Shown: positions 1-8,831, counted from the stretch's first letter. The stretch is DNA of 64,000 nucleotides from Rhizobium rhizogenes (GCF_002005205.3 NZ_CP019702.2:62001-126000), one strand, 5' to 3'. The notes: generated by a model from the sequence alone, not told the origin. Translations and numbers: made by a program.

Positions 1-103
1 TGGCGTAGAGAGAGGGAAAGATCATCTTATAGGCAAGATCGCCCGTGGCGCCGAACACCACCAGCACGTCCGATCGCTGCCTGTCCGTGGCTGAGGTCTT
101 CAT
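1..103 (-). CDS. zwf: Glucose-6-phosphate 1-dehydrogenase, N-terminal part (runs off left edge)
   Basis: Only the first 34 codons lie in the window. They contain the NADP-binding glycine motif FGATGDLAYKM around residues 17-27, which is diagnostic for G6PD: the enzyme oxidises glucose 6-phosphate to 6-phosphogluconolactone in the cytoplasm and makes NADPH. The ATG at 103 overlaps the TGA of the upstream 6-phosphogluconate dehydrogenase gene (ATGA), so the two are translationally coupled. In Agrobacterium-type genomes zwf is more often met with pgl and edd, so this may be a second copy, which I infer from context only. Confidence 0.93.
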   Translation of the reverse strand, partial: MKTSATDRQRSDVLVVFGATGDLAYKMIFPSLYA

Positions 104-1104
104 TTGGCTTTCTCCAGATGGCCACCAAAGGCATTGCGCATGGCCGACAGCACCTTACCGGCGAATTCGGCCTCGCCGCGCGAGGAAAAACGCTCGAAAA
201 GGGCCGATGCCAAAACGGGGGCCGGCACGCCGGTTTCGACGGCCGCCTGCAGGGTCCAGCGTCCTTCACCGGAATCCGACACGCGCCCGCCATATTGATC
301 GAGGTTCGGGTCCTGTTTCAGGGCCTGCGCCGTGAGGTCAAGCAGCCACGAGCCGATGACCGAGCCGTGCCGCCAGACCTCCGTAACGGCGGGAAGATCA
401 ATATCGAACTGGTAATATTGCGGATGGGCGAGAGGGGCGGTTTCGGCGTCCGCCTCGCGGTGTTGTGTGCCCGCATTGGAGGCTTTCAGGATGTTGAGAC
501 CCTCCGCATAGGCGGCCATGACACCGTATTCGATGCCATTGTGGACCATCTTGACGAAATGCCCGGCTCCCGACGGGCCGCAATGCAGATATCCCATCGG
601 TGCCGTTCGGGTGACCGGGTCGGCGGCGATCCCCAGACCTGCGCCGGGCGCAAGGGAGGCGAAGATCGGGTCGAGACGCTGGACCGCAGCCACAGGCCCG
701 CCGATCATCAGGGAGTAACCGCGCTCCAGCCCCCAGACGCCACCGGATGTGCCGGTATCGATGAAATCGATGCTGCGAGGCGCAAATTCGGCGGCGAGAT
801 CGATCGCGTCGCGGTAAAATGAATTGCCGCCATCGATGATGGCATCGCCCGCCTGAAGTTTGCCCGCAAAGTCCCGCGCGATTTTCCGCGTGATCGCGGC
901 GGGCAGCATCAGCCACACGGCGCGTGGCGGTGAGAGGCTGGCGACGAGATCGTCCGGCGAGGTTGCGCCCGTTGCGCCTTCTTTCACCAGCGCCGCGACA
1001 TTGTCGGGGTTGACGTCGAAAACCACGCAATCATGCCCGTGTTTCAAAAGGCGGCGCACCATGTTTGCGCCCATCCGCCCAAGCCCAACCATTCCAATCT
1101 GCAT
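100..1104 (-). CDS. gnd: 6-phosphogluconate dehydrogenase (decarboxylating), short GndA-type
   Basis: A cytoplasmic enzyme that converts 6-phosphogluconate to ribulose 5-phosphate and CO2. The chosen start gives a protein of about 334 residues beginning with the dinucleotide motif IGMVGLGRMGANM, and AGGAGTG sits just upstream of this ATG. The substrate motifs DGGNSFYRD and GPSGAGHFVKMVHNGIEYG are present. Long E. coli-type Gnd is about 470 residues; this length fits the short family, many of which prefer NAD, but cofactor choice is inferred. It lies 36 bases after the glucoamylase gene and overlaps zwf by ATGA, so glucan hydrolysis and the oxidative pentose phosphate route appear co-expressed. 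A few codons upstream are open, but the ribosome site favours position 1104. Confidence 0.93.
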   Translation of the reverse strand: MQIGMVGLGRMGANMVRRLLKHGHDCVVFDVNPDNVAALVKEGATGATSPDDLVASLSPPRAVWLMLPAAITRKIARDFAGKLQAGDAIIDGGNSFYRDAIDLAAEFAPRSIDFIDTGTSGGVWGLERGYSLMIGGPVAAVQRLDPIFASLAPGAGLGIAADPVTRTAPMGYLHCGPSGAGHFVKMVHNGIEYGVMAAYAEGLNILKASNAGTQHREADAETAPLAHPQYYQFDIDLPAVTEVWRHGSVIGSWLLDLTAQALKQDPNLDQYGGRVSDSGEGRWTLQAAVETGVPAPVLASALFERFSSRGEAEFAGKVLSAMRNAFGGHLEKAK

Positions 1105-1140
1105 CCTGACACTCCTTTTGTGCAACTCGGTATTGCTGGT

Positions 1141-3543
1141 TCATTCACCGAGGCGAACGGTAAAGTCCTCGTTTTCCCACACTCCAGCATCTCGCCAGTA
1201 GAAGGTGAACACAATCGTGCCGCCGGCCGCCAGTTGCTGCACGGGCAAGTCCGCAAAATGCGTGCCGAGACCGGAGGCCGTCGTGCTTGTATCTGTGGTT
1301 GTCGCCCAGCCGTCAGCGCTCCAGTGCACGATGGCATTATCCGCTAGGTCAAGCCGCAGAACCTTGCCGGCGGGCATGGCTGATATCTTGTTGTTGAAGC
1401 ACCAGATTCGAAGATGCGACGGCGTCTTGTTGCGGATGTAGCGCTCCACACCCTGCGGCGGCATGTCGAAAACGGAACCATCGGCAAGCGAACGCAGAAG
1501 CTTGATATGTTCTGCATGCGCCCAGACCAGCGGCATTGCGCTGCCCGACGGGTGGCCATAGAACAGCTCCCTGTCGAGACGATCGGGTTGATCCCAGACC
1601 TGCTCGGGGAAAAGGCCGCTCTGCCCCGCCGATTTTTCCATGGTCGTCAGCAAGGCTTCCGCCGCCCCGCGTCTACCCGCAGCAAGTTCGTAATGGGCAC
1701 GCTCGCCGGTCAGAAGGGGCCATGGCCTGCCCTGACCCGTGCCGTCAAATGCTGTTCCATCAGCATGCTCACCATATCCGTCGCCCGTGTACCTGTACCA
1801 GACCGGCCCCTGCGGCAGGTCGGCGCGCAGGCAATGATCGATCGCCTTGACCGTTGCGACAATATGGGGATCGTCCGGTGCGCGCAGGCCGAAGCGGACC
1901 AGCGCGAGTGCATCAGGGCTGATGACATCGCTTGTTGGCAGGAAAGCGCGATCCGGTGTCTGGTTGAGGATGGGCGTCATGCCCGAGGGCTGAACAGAAT
2001 CGGTGGCACCAGGAGAGGCGATGCGAACATAATGGCCCGAAATACCAAGTTGCGCGCACAGGGTCTGGTCACCGGCAAATGTCCACCTTTCAATCTGCTC
2101 ATTCCAGCAATCGGCTGTCTGCCGCAGATGCGTGGCTTCGGCCGCATCGCCCTCCATATCCAGCAGATCAGCGGCGGCAAGCAGCGCGGCGATCTCGACG
2201 GCAAGCGTGAACGGGCTATAGCCTGCATCCTCCTCCCACCTGTCCTCGCCGGTCGTTGGGCCGTTTGCCAGAATATAGGCCGCAGCGCTGCGGATCATCG
2301 GCATATAATCCGCCCTTGCAGCGTGATCGAGGTGGCCGTGCCGATGCAGGATATCCGCAAGCAGGATTGGAAAGGCGCATTCGTCCATCTGAACGCCCGG
2401 CCAATAGGGCTTGCCATCCAGCCAGAGATTTTGCGGCCACCGCCCCGAGGGCTGCTGCACCTGGCGCAGATAATCAAGGATGGCCAAAGCCTCATCGTGA
2501 TCGCCGGCCGCCAGAAACCCGCCAGCGGCTTCCACCAAATCTCGCGGCCATATTAGATGATATCCGCCAAGATCGTCATCGCCCTTGGAAGCTCCCCATG
2601 GGATCGATAGACTGGCCACGACAGCTCCGGGCCGGTCTGCGGCACGATGCGCGGCAAGCACAGCGGTCGAGACGCGATAGGAATTAACGCCGTGATGGGT
2701 ATCGCGGTCGAGGGGGCCAAGACTGTCCTGCCAGCTACGCCAGTTGTCGATATAGGCATCGTGCGTGCGTCTGAAGCCGGACTTCAGACTTGCGACAGCA
2801 CAGGCTGCAGCTTCATATTCAGTCTGGCCGAAACCGAGCGCCAAGGTCGCCGTATCGTGGTTTTCGCTAAAATCGATTTCCGCAGCCAGCGAAACATTGC
2901 CGTCATCCGCCCGCTGGTACTCCTCAATAAGGCGTCCGTGCCGGCGCAATTGTTGCCAGCCATCGGAAACGCCAACAAAACCCGCACTTGCAGCGCGCCA
3001 GGGACAATTGCAGACCAGAGCGAGATATCGTGAGCGGCCGACCGCAAACAGGACCCGACGCCCCTCATAATCCCCTATCCAGGCGGAGTTGAGATTACCG
3101 GCATTGACCAGATGCGGCGCCAGAAGGACGCTTACACGATAATCCCCTTTCTTACCGTTCAGTGGGAAGAAGGAGACATGCTGAAGAACACAGGCCCGCG
3201 CCGGATCGGTGATGACCTGTTTTTCGATCCGGTAGGCTCCATCTGTCGCCGTATTGGTGATGTGGAACGCGGGAATTCCACTCTCGAAAGGGCAGGTAAC
3301 GGAACTACAGTCTCGTTTCTCTTCCGAAAAATATCCGTCGTCTCTGGTGACCACAAGACCGAGATCGCGGGTACAGGCACTATCGATCCGCGGGTAATAG
3401 ACCTCGTTGAGGATGCCGTGGCTGAGCGTAAACCAGATCGGTGAATTTTTCGACAGCGCGGTTCCCACGCCATTCTTGGCGCTCGACGTCCAGCGTGCGT
3501 CAATGCCGGGTGCGCCGGGTGCGAAATCAAGTGCGGCACGCAT
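1141..3543 (-). CDS. GH15 glucan 1,4-alpha-glucosidase (glucoamylase / glucodextranase type)
   Basis: An 800-residue exo-acting glucosidase expected to release glucose from alpha-glucans. The N-terminal third is an all-beta domain typical of prokaryotic glucoamylases (SHGILNEVYYPRID near residue 43). The (alpha/alpha)6 catalytic domain starts near residue 300 with IPWGASKGDDDLGGYHLIW, followed by QNLWLDGKPYWPGVQMDECA, which carries the family's acidic residue. No signal peptide is visible, so it probably acts in the cytoplasm on glycogen or imported oligosaccharide. It is the first gene of an operon with gnd and zwf, suggesting that released glucose is routed to NADPH production. The ribosome site before the ATG at 3543 is weak (AGAGG about 13 bases upstream), so the exact start is less sure. 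Confidence 0.9.
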   Translation of the reverse strand: MRAALDFAPGAPGIDARWTSSAKNGVGTALSKNSPIWFTLSHGILNEVYYPRIDSACTRDLGLVVTRDDGYFSEEKRDCSSVTCPFESGIPAFHITNTATDGAYRIEKQVITDPARACVLQHVSFFPLNGKKGDYRVSVLLAPHLVNAGNLNSAWIGDYEGRRVLFAVGRSRYLALVCNCPWRAASAGFVGVSDGWQQLRRHGRLIEEYQRADDGNVSLAAEIDFSENHDTATLALGFGQTEYEAAACAVASLKSGFRRTHDAYIDNWRSWQDSLGPLDRDTHHGVNSYRVSTAVLAAHRAADRPGAVVASLSIPWGASKGDDDLGGYHLIWPRDLVEAAGGFLAAGDHDEALAILDYLRQVQQPSGRWPQNLWLDGKPYWPGVQMDECAFPILLADILHRHGHLDHAARADYMPMIRSAAAYILANGPTTGEDRWEEDAGYSPFTLAVEIAALLAAADLLDMEGDAAEATHLRQTADCWNEQIERWTFAGDQTLCAQLGISGHYVRIASPGATDSVQPSGMTPILNQTPDRAFLPTSDVISPDALALVRFGLRAPDDPHIVATVKAIDHCLRADLPQGPVWYRYTGDGYGEHADGTAFDGTGQGRPWPLLTGERAHYELAAGRRGAAEALLTTMEKSAGQSGLFPEQVWDQPDRLDRELFYGHPSGSAMPLVWAHAEHIKLLRSLADGSVFDMPPQGVERYIRNKTPSHLRIWCFNNKISAMPAGKVLRLDLADNAIVHWSADGWATTTDTSTTASGLGTHFADLPVQQLAAGGTIVFTFYWRDAGVWENEDFTVRLGE

Positions 3544-3791
3544 CGTTACATGCCTCTGGCAGGGAGATGATGAAGGCGAAAGTGAATGTGTTGTCGTATT
3601 GAAAACTCATGGCGGAGATCTCGACCTTGAAGGAAGGGTCTTTCCGGGATGAGACGGAGACGGGATGCGGTTCCCGTCTTTAATCTCAAATCCGATACGG
3701 CCTCGTCATTAAGCTAGGTATTCGCGAAGGGGTGCACAACTAAAGATTTGGTAATTGAGCGTGTGGCGAATTCCTTCTTATCTGTGGCTCG

Positions 3792-4055
3792 CTATATGGC
3801 CCGGACGCACATACCCTGCTTTAGTGCTAGCGAAAATGACAGCCTCTCCGAAACCCTTACTGCCGAACCGAGCTTGGATTGGCGTATCTGATGCGCTTCC
3901 CCATCGGTAAAATAGAACCCGGATGTCGGCCCGAACACCCATTGGAGGGCATTGCCAGCCGGCAATCCGATTTCATCCAATTTGTCGAGTTTACCGCGTT
4001 CTTCGAGGATCGCCATCGTGGTGGTGAGTTCGTTTAAATTCATGAGGCTTAGCAA
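3792..4055 (-). CDS. Small protein of unknown function
   Basis: An 87-codon frame opening with TTG at 4055; an internal ATG at 4043 gives a shorter protein starting MNLNELTTTM. I do not recognise the family. The sequence is soluble, with no signal peptide or membrane segment, and contains LPAGNALQWVFGPTSGFYF in the middle. It lies directly after the IS110-derived chimeric frame and may itself be the end of a gene broken by that insertion. The composition is plausible for a real protein but there is no strong ribosome site. Confidence 0.35.
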   Translation of the reverse strand: MLSLMNLNELTTTMAILEERGKLDKLDEIGLPAGNALQWVFGPTSGFYFTDGEAHQIRQSKLGSAVRVSERLSFSLALKQGMCVRAI

Positions 4056-4057
4056 GC

Positions 4058-4459
4058 TTAACGTTCACCATCGTCAAATCGATGCGTCCACCATTGCGTA
4101 TACTCCATCTCATCGACACCGTAAGGCGCTTGCAGATAGGGATAATCCCAAGCCTCGTAACGCAGGGGCTTGAGAAAATCGTTGACCGCGCGGTACGCCG
4201 CAGGCACCCGCCCCTTGTTCAAGTCGCCGAGCACAGGCCGTTCACCCGCCTGGAAAACGACGCCGCCCTCGTAGGGATGGAGGAAAAGCCGACCAAGGTA
4301 GTGAGCGCCGCAACATGCTTCCATAGCAATGACACAAGTTGGCGTCTTGCTGGCAAACTCAATGGGCGTCTGCCGCCGCATCGTTCGACGGATGATCACT
4401 GCACCGTGGTCGTCAACACCGACAACGCTGCAGCTATTCTTGCCTATGTCGACACCCAA
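4058..4459 (-). pseudogene. IS110-family transposase 5' fragment fused to unrelated C-terminus
   Basis: The first 57 or so codons (GVDIGKNSCSVVGVDDHG, then VIAMEACCGAHYLGR) match the start of the DEDD domain of IS110 transposases. After RLF the frame continues into a sequence that is not transposase (LNKGRVPAAYRAVNDFL, later MEYTQWWTHRFDDGER). A full IS110 transposase is about 320-400 residues, so the element is truncated and the frame is a junction of two sources. The transposase reading frame stays open upstream to about 4489. The C-terminal half may come from a chromosomal gene that the element or a deletion cut. I see no element ends. Confidence 0.6.
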
Positions 4460-4706
4460 AAATTGAAATCGTCTTGGGTCGGCTCCTCTTCCTTCAATGA
4501 CGGACCATCATACTCCATGTCCTCTGAAGGGCGGCCCATCCCATAATCAACAGCCATGGCGTTTCTTTTCGCTCTCCGCAAATACAGAAAGCGTAGCATA
4601 TATTGTCAATATTCATTACAGCGTTACGAAACTCGCGCACCCCTTACACAGTCACGTACATGCACATCCGGCCATTGTGCAGCGCACAAAATTCGGAGGA
4701 ATAGGC

Positions 4707-4754
4707 ATGAAATTCGGATTTTTAGATACATATCATCCGAAAAAATTCGTCTAA
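4707..4754 (+). CDS. Candidate 15-residue leader peptide upstream of MFS exporter
   Basis: A 16-codon frame, MKFGFLDTYHPKKFV then TAA, has a strong ribosome site (GGAGGA, about six bases before the ATG) and ends 27 bases before the MFS start. Its own sequence contains a 7-bp inverted repeat (TTCGGAT at 4713-4719 and ATCCGAA at 4735-4741). The layout resembles short upstream ORFs that control exporters by translation, but function is inference and no family match is known to me. Confidence 0.35.
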   Translation: MKFGFLDTYHPKKFV

Positions 4755-4781
4755 AACTCTCCCAACTCAAGGAGAGAGACC

Positions 4782-5990
4782 ATGACGGACACGACATCTG
4801 AATTTGATGGGTCAACAATTGCCCTGGAGGCCGCCGAGGAACCCGCATGGACCGCTGCGACCTGGTTCGCGGTTCTTTCGATGGCGGCCACCAGCTTTGC
4901 GCTTGTATCGGCCGAGTTTCTGCCAGCGGGATTGTTGACGCCCATGGCGCGCGATCTCGGCATTACCGAGGGTACGGCCGGACAGGTTGTTACGGCGACA
5001 GCTTCCGTGGGCGCCGTGACGGCTTTGCTGAGCAATGTTCTCATCGGTAAACTGAACCGCAAGAGCGTGCTTGTCGGTCTCAGTGCGCTGGCGATCGGCT
5101 CCAACATTCTCGCATCGGTTGCTGCCGATTTCTGGCTATTGTTATTGGGCCGGGCCGGATTGGGTATCGCGCTCAGCGGTTTCTGGGCGCTTTCGGTTGC
5201 CGTTGTGGCGCGGCTCGTCGGCGCGAATTCGACCGGGCGCGGCATGGCCATCGTTACCCTCGGCGTTTCGCTCGCCACCATCGCAGCTCCTTCGATGGGC
5301 GCCTTGATCAGCGACTGGCTGGGATGGCGCATCGCCATGTCGATGACGGCGGGACTTGCCGTCATTGCCATGCTGCTGCAGATACTCAGCCTGCCGTCGC
5401 TGCCGGCAAGTACGAGCAACAGTCTTTCCGATGTTCTGCGGCTGACGCGTCGGCGCAGCGTTCAACTGGGGATGCTTGCAATCCTGTTGCTGATGACGGG
5501 GCATTTTGCCGGTTCGGTCTATGTGCGTCCCTTCCTCGAACAGGTGACGCTGCTTGAGACCACGCCGATTGCCCTCGCCCTGCTCGGCTTTGGCGTCGCC
5601 TCCGTAATCGGCAATGTGCTGGGGGGCCGGATGGCTGACACCAGTATCCGCCTCGCGCTCATCGTTACCGCCGCTCTGATGGCATTTGCGACGATCGCCC
5701 TTGTTGTCTGGGGTGTTCATACCGGTGCCGCATTTGCTCTCGTCGCACTTTGGGGCCTTGCCTTCGGCATGGCGCCTGTGGTGCTGCCGACCAACCTTTC
5801 CCGCGGCGCACCCGACGCGCTGGAGGCAGCAGGCAGCCTGATGGTCGTTTCCTTTCAGGTGGCCATCAGCATCGGTGCGGTTTTCGGCGGTTATATCGTC
5901 GATTCCTACGGTGCTACCGCTCCGTTGGCGCTGACCGCGATACTGGCTGCATCCACGGTCGCTCTGGCCTTGCTGCAGCGTCCTGATTGA
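4782..5990 (+). CDS. MFS exporter, NepI/AraJ-like (DHA1 drug:H+ antiporter family)
   Basis: A 402-residue inner-membrane protein with about 12 hydrophobic segments and a cytoplasmic N-terminus. The first segments read AATSFALVSAEFLPAGLLTP, with MARDLGITEGTAGQ following, which resembles E. coli NepI, a purine ribonucleoside exporter, and related sugar or drug efflux proteins. The loop 2-3 region (IGKLNRKSVLVG) and the segment GRAGLGIALSGFW are typical of DHA1 members. AAGGAGAGAGACC before the ATG is a good ribosome site. The gene stands alone. Substrate cannot be told from sequence; arabinose, nucleoside or drug export are all possible. Confidence 0.88.
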   Translation: MTDTTSEFDGSTIALEAAEEPAWTAATWFAVLSMAATSFALVSAEFLPAGLLTPMARDLGITEGTAGQVVTATASVGAVTALLSNVLIGKLNRKSVLVGLSALAIGSNILASVAADFWLLLLGRAGLGIALSGFWALSVAVVARLVGANSTGRGMAIVTLGVSLATIAAPSMGALISDWLGWRIAMSMTAGLAVIAMLLQILSLPSLPASTSNSLSDVLRLTRRRSVQLGMLAILLLMTGHFAGSVYVRPFLEQVTLLETTPIALALLGFGVASVIGNVLGGRMADTSIRLALIVTAALMAFATIALVVWGVHTGAAFALVALWGLAFGMAPVVLPTNLSRGAPDALEAAGSLMVVSFQVAISIGAVFGGYIVDSYGATAPLALTAILAASTVALALLQRPD

Positions 5991-7371
5991 TCGTTGCTTT
6001 TTTCTCCTTTTGCCGCCTGAAGGCAAGGCGCTCGGACGCATCGCGGAAAAGGCTGATCTCGCCACAGGCGTGATGAGATTTCCGAGCGGCCGAGCGCCGC
6101 GCGATGCCCTGCGGCAAATGGAATATCTGCCGAAAGTGCTTTCACGGCACCAGAGAACCGCCTTTCCGTGGGCAAGGCAATTGCCGCCTATGGGTGGCGG
6201 CATGCAGGGACCACAACCTGAACACGGGTCAAAAATCAGGAGCGGTCCTGCCTTGCGTCAGTCCACCTTTGCGTTACGCTTGCGCAGGGATTTCTTATGT
6301 TTGGATGCGCCTCGCGATGCAGGAAGCGTCTTGCTGCCTGAATGAGTGATCGGGTGCATACAGGTTTCAGACCCCGTATTGCGGCCATGACATGTCGCGG
6401 GTCGGTATGGTGATACGCAGATCCAACTCCACATCAATGGACCAAGCTCTCGACCCCTTGAGAATTACTGGTTTATCCGATCCCGATCTGATCGATCATC
6501 TACCCATGCGGATATTATCCTCCTCACATCGCCGGCACTCCAATCAGAACAGCTGCCGTTCGCAGACCGCACCGATTGGATCCCGGCAATCTTGATTGCG
6601 CATGAGCCTTGCCCGAACGATCCGCGCCTGTCTGTTAGCCATTGCGATCACCATTAGAATACGTGGCTTTTGGTCCAACATACTGGATAGCCGAGACCCC
6701 CGGCCTTCCGCCACCTCGGCCCTTACAGTGAACGATGGACATCGCTCCAATAATCATAAGCCGACGAATATCGCACCGCCCATCTTCGATGGCATGGCCG
6801 AGCCTTTGGTCACCACCACACGAATGAGTGTCGAAAGACGAGGCCAAGCCAGGCAGCAAAGGCACGTTCGCTTCGAAACCCCTCTATCGACGGCGCGAAA
6901 GCTGTGATCGCCACAGCACAGACGAGCCTGATATTTGGCATCTTATGGAGCGGTCGCATGATATCGTTTGTTTTGCTTCAGCAGCGACACGGCGATCGAT
7001 TTTTTGCTCTCTGGCAGATCTTGTCAGAAGCAAAACCGTCTTGCTTCAATAACACACCAGCCAAACGTTTCCGGTGGTGCGATGCATCCAGAATCATATT
7101 TGACGATGGGGCTTACAAGTTTGGCGGGAGCTTCCTATCTACGGCAGCACAGGCTCCAGGCACCCTTTAAAGAGCGCCCTCCGACCACGAGGTCGGAGGG
7201 TATGCCGGAGGTCAATCGTACGACGTCCCACTTTCGTCGATTCGTCCAACACATAACCTTCTGATCTGGTTACGTGAAATGAAAAGATAACAACAACACA
7301 ATCCTGGGTCTACATAAAATATGTGGAGAATTCCGATTGTGATTAGCCACACTGAAATTAAACCACCCATC
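5991..7371. other. Long intergenic stretch with no recognisable gene
   Basis: About 1.4 kb between the MFS gene and the porin terminator. Short frames exist on both strands but none has a believable ribosome site, known motif or protein-like composition. The only clear structure is a perfect 10-bp inverted repeat with a 4-base loop (CCCTCCGACC at 7177-7186, GGTCGGAGGG at 7191-7200), which lacks a T run on either side. A weaker 7-bp hairpin lies at 7027-7047. The stretch may be decayed coding sequence or hold a small RNA; I cannot decide. Confidence 0.5.
7177..7200. repeat. Perfect 10-bp inverted repeat in gene-poor stretch
   Basis: The arms are fully complementary, GC-rich and separated by ACGA. 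No T tract follows on either strand, so this is not a standard intrinsic terminator. It could be the terminal stem of an unannotated small RNA or a protein-binding palindrome. Confidence 0.6.
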
Positions 7372-7398
7372 AAAAAACCCGGCTTTGCAGCCGGGTTT
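7372..7398 (-). terminator. Rho-independent terminator of the porin gene
   Basis: On the minus strand the arms AAACCCGGCT and AGCCGGGTTT pair perfectly over 10 bp around a GCAA tetraloop and run directly into six Ts. It lies 29 bases after the porin stop codon. Confidence 0.93.
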
Positions 7399-7427
7399 CA
7401 TATTCTCAGAAATGTGGTGCTAGCAGC

Positions 7428-8444
7428 TTAGAACGTGCGCTGCAGACGAACAAAGCCGGTAACCTGATCGTCGCTATTGTCTTCATCGTAATAATTCGCA
7501 GTGATCTTCGTCGTAAGACCGTCGGTGATCTTGTAGTCAACCGTCAGACCAGCAGTCCAGGCGTCATTGTTGGTCCAGTCAGCGTTCAGGTTACCCACAA
7601 AGTTCGGGGCAACGTTGCCGAGATACTGGAAAGCAGGCGTGATCGTGAGACGGTCGGTTGCTTTGATCGCATATTCTGCGGCAACTGCCCATTCCGATTC
7701 CGCGTAGTATGCGTTCGCACCGGAAGCCCAAACACCGGCGAGGCCAAGCGTGCCAGGACCTACATCAGCGAAAACAATAGCGCGGATCGCACCTTCTTCA
7801 AGGTCTGTATCATAGGAGCCAACGATGGTTGCCGCGAATGCGCCAACATTCGCGCCAACTACAGCCGTGATGCCGACATTGTTGTCCTTGGAGGTCAACG
7901 TACCTTCCAGCTCATCAACAGAGAGGGTCGCCTTGAACGAGCCGGTATCGTAGGTATAGGCAATCGAGTTGAACAGGGCGTTGGTGGACAGGATGTCCGT
8001 TTCACCGTTGAGGTCGTTATCCCACTCGCTGTAGAACTTACCGACCCTCAAACCACAAAGCTCGATGAAAGCCTGATCAACGTGAACGCCGGACGAAGAG
8101 GACGAGCCGTTGTCAGCGTTGCCGCGGAAGCCGATGAAGCCACGCAGAGCGCCGAGCTCGGTGTCGGTGCGGGTATCAACTTCGAACTGGGCGCGCGTGA
8201 AGGAGTTCCAGTCAGACGTGCCGGAGCGGTCGCGACCGAAGTCGGTCTGGAAGCGGATGTAACCGCCGAACTTCAGGCAGGTTTCGGTGCCGGGAATGTA
8301 AAAGAATCCGGTGCCGAAAGCATCGCAAACGCGAACGTACTCCAGGGGCTCTGGCTCGGCAGCGACGATAGCGTCAGCGGCCTGTGCGCCGGATACTGCT
8401 GCGAGAGCTGCAGCGGAACCAATCAGAAGGCTCTTGATGTTCAT
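7428..8444 (-). CDS. Outer-membrane porin, rhizobial Omp2/RopA family
   Basis: A 338-residue protein with a signal peptide (MNIKSLLIGSAAALAAVSGA, cleavage after AQA at residue 22-23). The mature part opens with the porin_2 signature EPLEYVRVCDAFGTGFFYIP and TCLKFGGYIRFQ, has alternating beta strands throughout, and ends in phenylalanine (LQRTF), the outer-membrane assembly signal. It forms a general diffusion channel. GGAG lies eight bases before the ATG, and a strong intrinsic terminator follows the stop, so it is a single-gene unit. Brucella Omp2a/b and rhizobial RopA are the nearest families I can name. Two internal cysteines (VCDAF and TCLKF) are conserved in this group. Confidence 0.93.
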   Translation of the reverse strand: MNIKSLLIGSAAALAAVSGAQAADAIVAAEPEPLEYVRVCDAFGTGFFYIPGTETCLKFGGYIRFQTDFGRDRSGTSDWNSFTRAQFEVDTRTDTELGALRGFIGFRGNADNGSSSSSGVHVDQAFIELCGLRVGKFYSEWDNDLNGETDILSTNALFNSIAYTYDTGSFKATLSVDELEGTLTSKDNNVGITAVVGANVGAFAATIVGSYDTDLEEGAIRAIVFADVGPGTLGLAGVWASGANAYYAESEWAVAAEYAIKATDRLTITPAFQYLGNVAPNFVGNLNADWTNNDAWTAGLTVDYKITDGLTTKITANYYDEDNSDDQVTGFVRLQRTF

Positions 8445-8642
8445 TCGGGAACTCCATTGCTAGTTTCATTAAAGAGTGGGAACGTGACGCCCACCCGCGT
8501 CTTAATATCGGCTTTAGACAACCATCGCTGGCGTCGATCAACCTACAGGGTCAAAAAAATGGTAGATGCGTATTTTATGAAATTGCTCATGTTGCCGAAG
8601 CAACACACTTTGGAGCGTTTCAGGGCAAAAACGCCCAACAAC

Positions 8643-8831
8643 TTAACAGGGCATTAACGACCTGGGCTCGACCTGTTCGGCAATGACAAAGGCAACACCG
8701 CAACGAGCAGCGAGGGTCTTATGGGTAATGCCATACTTGATCGGGTCGCCCCGATCCGTCTTTGCATTCACGTAGCCGCCCTCATGACCAAGCATAAGGT
8801 CGAGAGCGACGGGAAGCGTTTCCCGAGCCAT
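8643..8831 (-). pseudogene. Truncated GH108 muramidase (N-terminal fragment)
   Basis: From the ATG at 8831, preceded by AGGAGAG, the frame reads MARETLPVALDLMLGHEGGY and later GDPIKYGITHKTLAA, the start of the glycosyl hydrolase 108 (ZliS/secretion-activator, phage endolysin) family. The catalytic glutamate in HEGGY is intact. The frame stops after 62 codons, whereas the family needs about 170-260 residues including a C-terminal peptidoglycan-binding domain, and downstream sequence does not restore it. It is probably a phage or secretion-gene remnant. Expression as a stable protein is unlikely despite the good ribosome site. Confidence 0.7.

Noticed and set aside
1414..2556. Long plus-strand frame of 380 codons opposite the glucoamylase gene
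   Set aside because: It is a shadow of a GC-rich gene: the opposite strand encodes a clear GH15 enzyme with family motifs, while this frame has no motif, a low-complexity composition and no ribosome site.
3658..3679. AGACGGGA/TCCCGTCT hairpin followed by TTAAT, seen as a possible plus-strand terminator
   Set aside because: No plus-strand gene ends just upstream, so there is nothing for it to terminate; the T run is weak.
6392..6595. Possible rRNA- or tRNA-like sequence near AAGCTCTCGACC
   Set aside because: The phrase recalled rRNA-operon flanks, but I could not extend it to any rRNA or fold a tRNA cloverleaf.
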